A stretch of DNA of 7,092 nt from positions 1-7,092 of the forward strand of contig JAJUHD010000135.1 of the NCBI GenBank assembly GCA_029268085.1. The letters are read 5' to 3'. The notes below the pieces were generated by a model. It worked only from the letters and a program-made list of their open reading frames with translations. It did not search any database and was not told the DNA's origin. The DNA is from Bacillota bacterium (GTDB lineage Bacteria; Bacillota; Clostridia; Oscillospirales; Oscillospiraceae). Shown in pieces: positions 5,670 through 7,092 of this stretch. Each line of letters starts with the position of its first letter. Positions within the stretch are counted from its first letter, which is position 1. The translations under genes were made by a program, and so were the position numbers.

Positions 5670-6112
5670 TTCCGTTCTCTCTTTCCGCCCCTCACGAAAA
5701 CGGCGAGGGGTATCAGCGTAAATATTATAACCAGCGAGGACGCGGTGTGTTCTTTGAAATACTCCATTGCCGTATTTACTTTTTCCGCACGGAAGAACAC
5801 AAGCCCGCCGACGATTGCCGAAGCAATCGCCGCGCAGAGTACCGCGCCCGCCGAAGCATCCTTTGCAATTCTTATACCCTCGGATTTTTCGGGATGCATC
5901 GTGTCGCAGAGGCTCTCAAGCGCGGTGTTAAGACATTCCAGCGCCATAACTAGGCCGATGCAGATGAGCACCGCCACCCATTCCGAAGCCGAAATATGCG
6001 TCACGAACCCGGCAATTATGACATAAAACGCGAAACACAGATGTATCCGCATGTTGCGCTCGTTTTTGATCGTGTCAAAGATACCTCGAAAAGCAAATCC
6101 AAAGCTTTTCAT
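5666..6112 (-). CDS. dgkA: Diacylglycerol/undecaprenol kinase, DgkA family
   Basis: This is a small integral membrane lipid kinase. In Gram-positives this family mainly phosphorylates undecaprenol, feeding the carrier lipid used for cell-wall synthesis. The 148 residues carry the family core ALECLNTALESLCD (57-70; E59, N62 and E66 correspond to active-site positions) and AKDASAGAVL (83-92, with the KD pair). An amphipathic N-terminal part is followed by hydrophobic segments at about 24-40, 44-60 and 88-107. A further one at about 126-140 precedes the basic end RGGKRERK. The usual protein is about 120-125 residues with three membrane helices, so the last segment looks like an added fourth helix. 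The ATG at 6112 overlaps the ybeY stop (ATGA), and its own stop overlaps era (ATGA). Substrate choice between undecaprenol and diacylglycerol cannot be read from the sequence. Confidence 0.94.
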   Translation of the reverse strand: MKSFGFAFRGIFDTIKNERNMRIHLCFAFYVIIAGFVTHISASEWVAVLICIGLVMALECLNTALESLCDTMHPEKSEGIRIAKDASAGAVLCAAIASAIVGGLVFFRAEKVNTAMEYFKEHTASSLVIIFTLIPLAVFVRGGKRERK

Positions 6113-6615
6113 TTCTCTTTCACGCCCTCTATTTGCGCCATGATTTCTTTCTCTCGTTCGCGCATCTGCTTTTTCATTGCTCCCTCGTCGACATGGTCAT
6201 AGCCAAGAAGGTGAAGCACACTGTGGACGGTTAAGTATTGTATCTCGCGCTGTATGCCGTGTCCGAATTCCTCGCCCTGCGCGGCGGCGCGTTCGAGCGA
6301 AAGCGCCATATCGCCGAGGACGATGTCCCCCGTTTCGGGATTACGCTCTGCGTTTTCGGGACCGAAGGAACCGGAGGCAAATTCGTTCGCGGGGAATGAG
6401 AGCACATCCGTCGCACTGTCGACATTCCTGAATTCGCGGTTGAGCTTTCTTATTCCTTCGTTATCCGTTAGCAGGACACTGACCTCGCAGGGAAATTCGA
6501 TGCGTTCAGCTTCAAGGGCGGCGTTAACCGCCTTTTCTATCCAGCTTTTCGCCGAGGGCTGGCCCAGACCGCGTTTTTCGCGCGAAAGATATATTCTATG
6601 TTTCATAAAGATCAC
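6109..6615 (-). CDS. ybeY: Endoribonuclease / rRNA maturation factor YbeY
   Basis: YbeY is a zinc-dependent enzyme needed for 16S rRNA 3'-end maturation and 70S quality control. The 168-residue product has the diagnostic HxxxHxxxxxH zinc motif in HSVLHLLGYDH (H131, H135, H141). It also has the conserved NREFRNVDSATDVLSFP segment (about 59-75, including Arg60) and GDIVLGD (96-102). Length agrees with the family. Two starts are possible: GTG at 6615, overlapping the phoH stop as GTGA and continuing the pattern of 4-nt overlaps in this operon, or ATG at 6606 (165 aa). Neither has a strong Shine-Dalgarno sequence, so the GTG is a modest preference based on the coupling pattern. Upstream phoH (the ybeZ equivalent) is its classic partner, and era downstream acts in the same 30S pathway. 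Confidence 0.96.
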   Translation of the reverse strand: MIFMKHRIYLSREKRGLGQPSAKSWIEKAVNAALEAERIEFPCEVSVLLTDNEGIRKLNREFRNVDSATDVLSFPANEFASGSFGPENAERNPETGDIVLGDMALSLERAAAQGEEFGHGIQREIQYLTVHSVLHLLGYDHVDEGAMKKQMREREKEIMAQIEGVKEK

Positions 6616-7092
6616 TGAGCTTTCTTTTTATATGTTTTCTGCGGCGCTTTTCCTGAAATTGCGGTCTTCGGCAAGCCTTGTGCACGCTTCTTATCGTGCT
6701 CCTCATACGCCTCAATTATCCTTTGCACCAACACATGGCGAACAACGTCCGCACCCGTCAGTTTGCAGATTCTGATGTCCTCGATATCCTGAAGGACCTT
6801 CATAGCTTCCTTAAGCCCGCTCTGCTTGTCCCCTGGCAGGTCAATCTGTGTTATATCGCCCGTAATGACGACCTTCGAGCCGAAGCCTATACGGGTCAGG
6901 AACATTTTCATCTGCTCGGGAGACGTATTCTGCGCCTCGTCAAGGATAATAAAGCTGTCGTCCAGCGTCCTGCCGCGCATATAGGCAAGGGGCGCAACCT
7001 CAATGTTCCCGCGCTCCAGATATTTGGTATAAGTCTCCGAGCCGAGCATATCGAACAGCGCGTCGTAAAGCGGGCGCAGATAGGGATCGACC
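6612..7092 (-). CDS. phoH: PhoH family ATPase/RNA helicase-like protein, C-terminal half (cut by window edge)
   Basis: PhoH (YbeZ) is a cytoplasmic P-loop ATPase, usually encoded next to ybeY and thought to act in RNA metabolism. The last 159 residues are visible, beginning at VDPYLRPLYDAL. The frame stays open to the edge, so the ATG at 7049 is internal. Visible conserved parts: the NIEVAPLAYMRGRTL segment, the Walker B region FIILDEAQN, the NTSPEQMKMFLTRIGFGSK segment, ITGDITQIDLP, and SGLKEA towards the end of the fold. The Walker A motif lies outside the window. The final 30 or so residues form a basic tail ending in KKKAQ that looks disordered and poorly conserved. The stop overlaps the ybeY GTG by 4 nt. 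A pgpH-type gene found between phoH and ybeY in Bacillus is absent. Confidence 0.95.
   Translation of the reverse strand, partial: VDPYLRPLYDALFDMLGSETYTKYLERGNIEVAPLAYMRGRTLDDSFIILDEAQNTSPEQMKMFLTRIGFGSKVVITGDITQIDLPGDKQSGLKEAMKVLQDIEDIRICKLTGADVVRHVLVQRIIEAYEEHDKKRAQGLPKTAISGKAPQKTYKKKAQ

Noticed and set aside
1..7092. CRISPR array, insertion sequence, prophage, toxin-antitoxin or defence genes
   Set aside because: No repeat-spacer pattern, transposase, integrase or defence-type coding frame was found on either strand. Essentially all the sequence is core genes plus short control regions.

Overview
This window reads as a piece of a Firmicutes (Clostridia-like, possibly Oscillospirales) chromosome. 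All recognisable genes lie on the minus strand, so transcription runs from high to low coordinates. The main clues are a Bacillus-type phoH-ybeY-dgkA-era-(yqzL)-recO gene order, a MutS2 with a C-terminal Smr domain, and an HPr carrying both His15 and the regulatory Ser46 typical of low-GC Gram-positives. Base composition looks roughly balanced. The taxonomic call is inference; no rRNA gene is present.

Layout in transcription order: the C-terminal half of phoH (cut by the right edge), ybeY, dgkA and era form a tight block in which each junction is a 4-nt stop/start overlap. After an AT-rich gap of about 100 nt comes a short YqzL-like ORF, whose start is fixed by a good Shine-Dalgarno sequence. 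It is followed by a 144-nt gap that is almost entirely a 126-nt inverted-repeat-bounded element, and then by recO. mutS2 follows recO after a 28-nt gap. Next come a strong sigma-A-type promoter, ptsH, an intrinsic terminator, a second sigma-A-type promoter, and the N-terminal third of uvrC (TTG start, cut by the left edge).

Functionally the cluster mixes ribosome assembly and quality control (YbeY, Era, MutS2, probably PhoH), envelope lipid recycling (DgkA/undecaprenol kinase), DNA repair (RecO, UvrC) and sugar-transport signalling (HPr). It is ordinary core-genome content and I see no mobile or defence genes.

The one item not explained by known genes is the element at 4371-4496. An 18-bp long-range stem encloses several smaller hairpins. 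Both imperfect pairs are G-U wobbles only when read on the minus strand, which favours a minus-strand RNA structure over a simple DNA repeat. It begins just after the yqzL stop and ends directly against the recO ribosome binding site, so it is a candidate structured leader or intercistronic RNA. I could not match it to a family I know.
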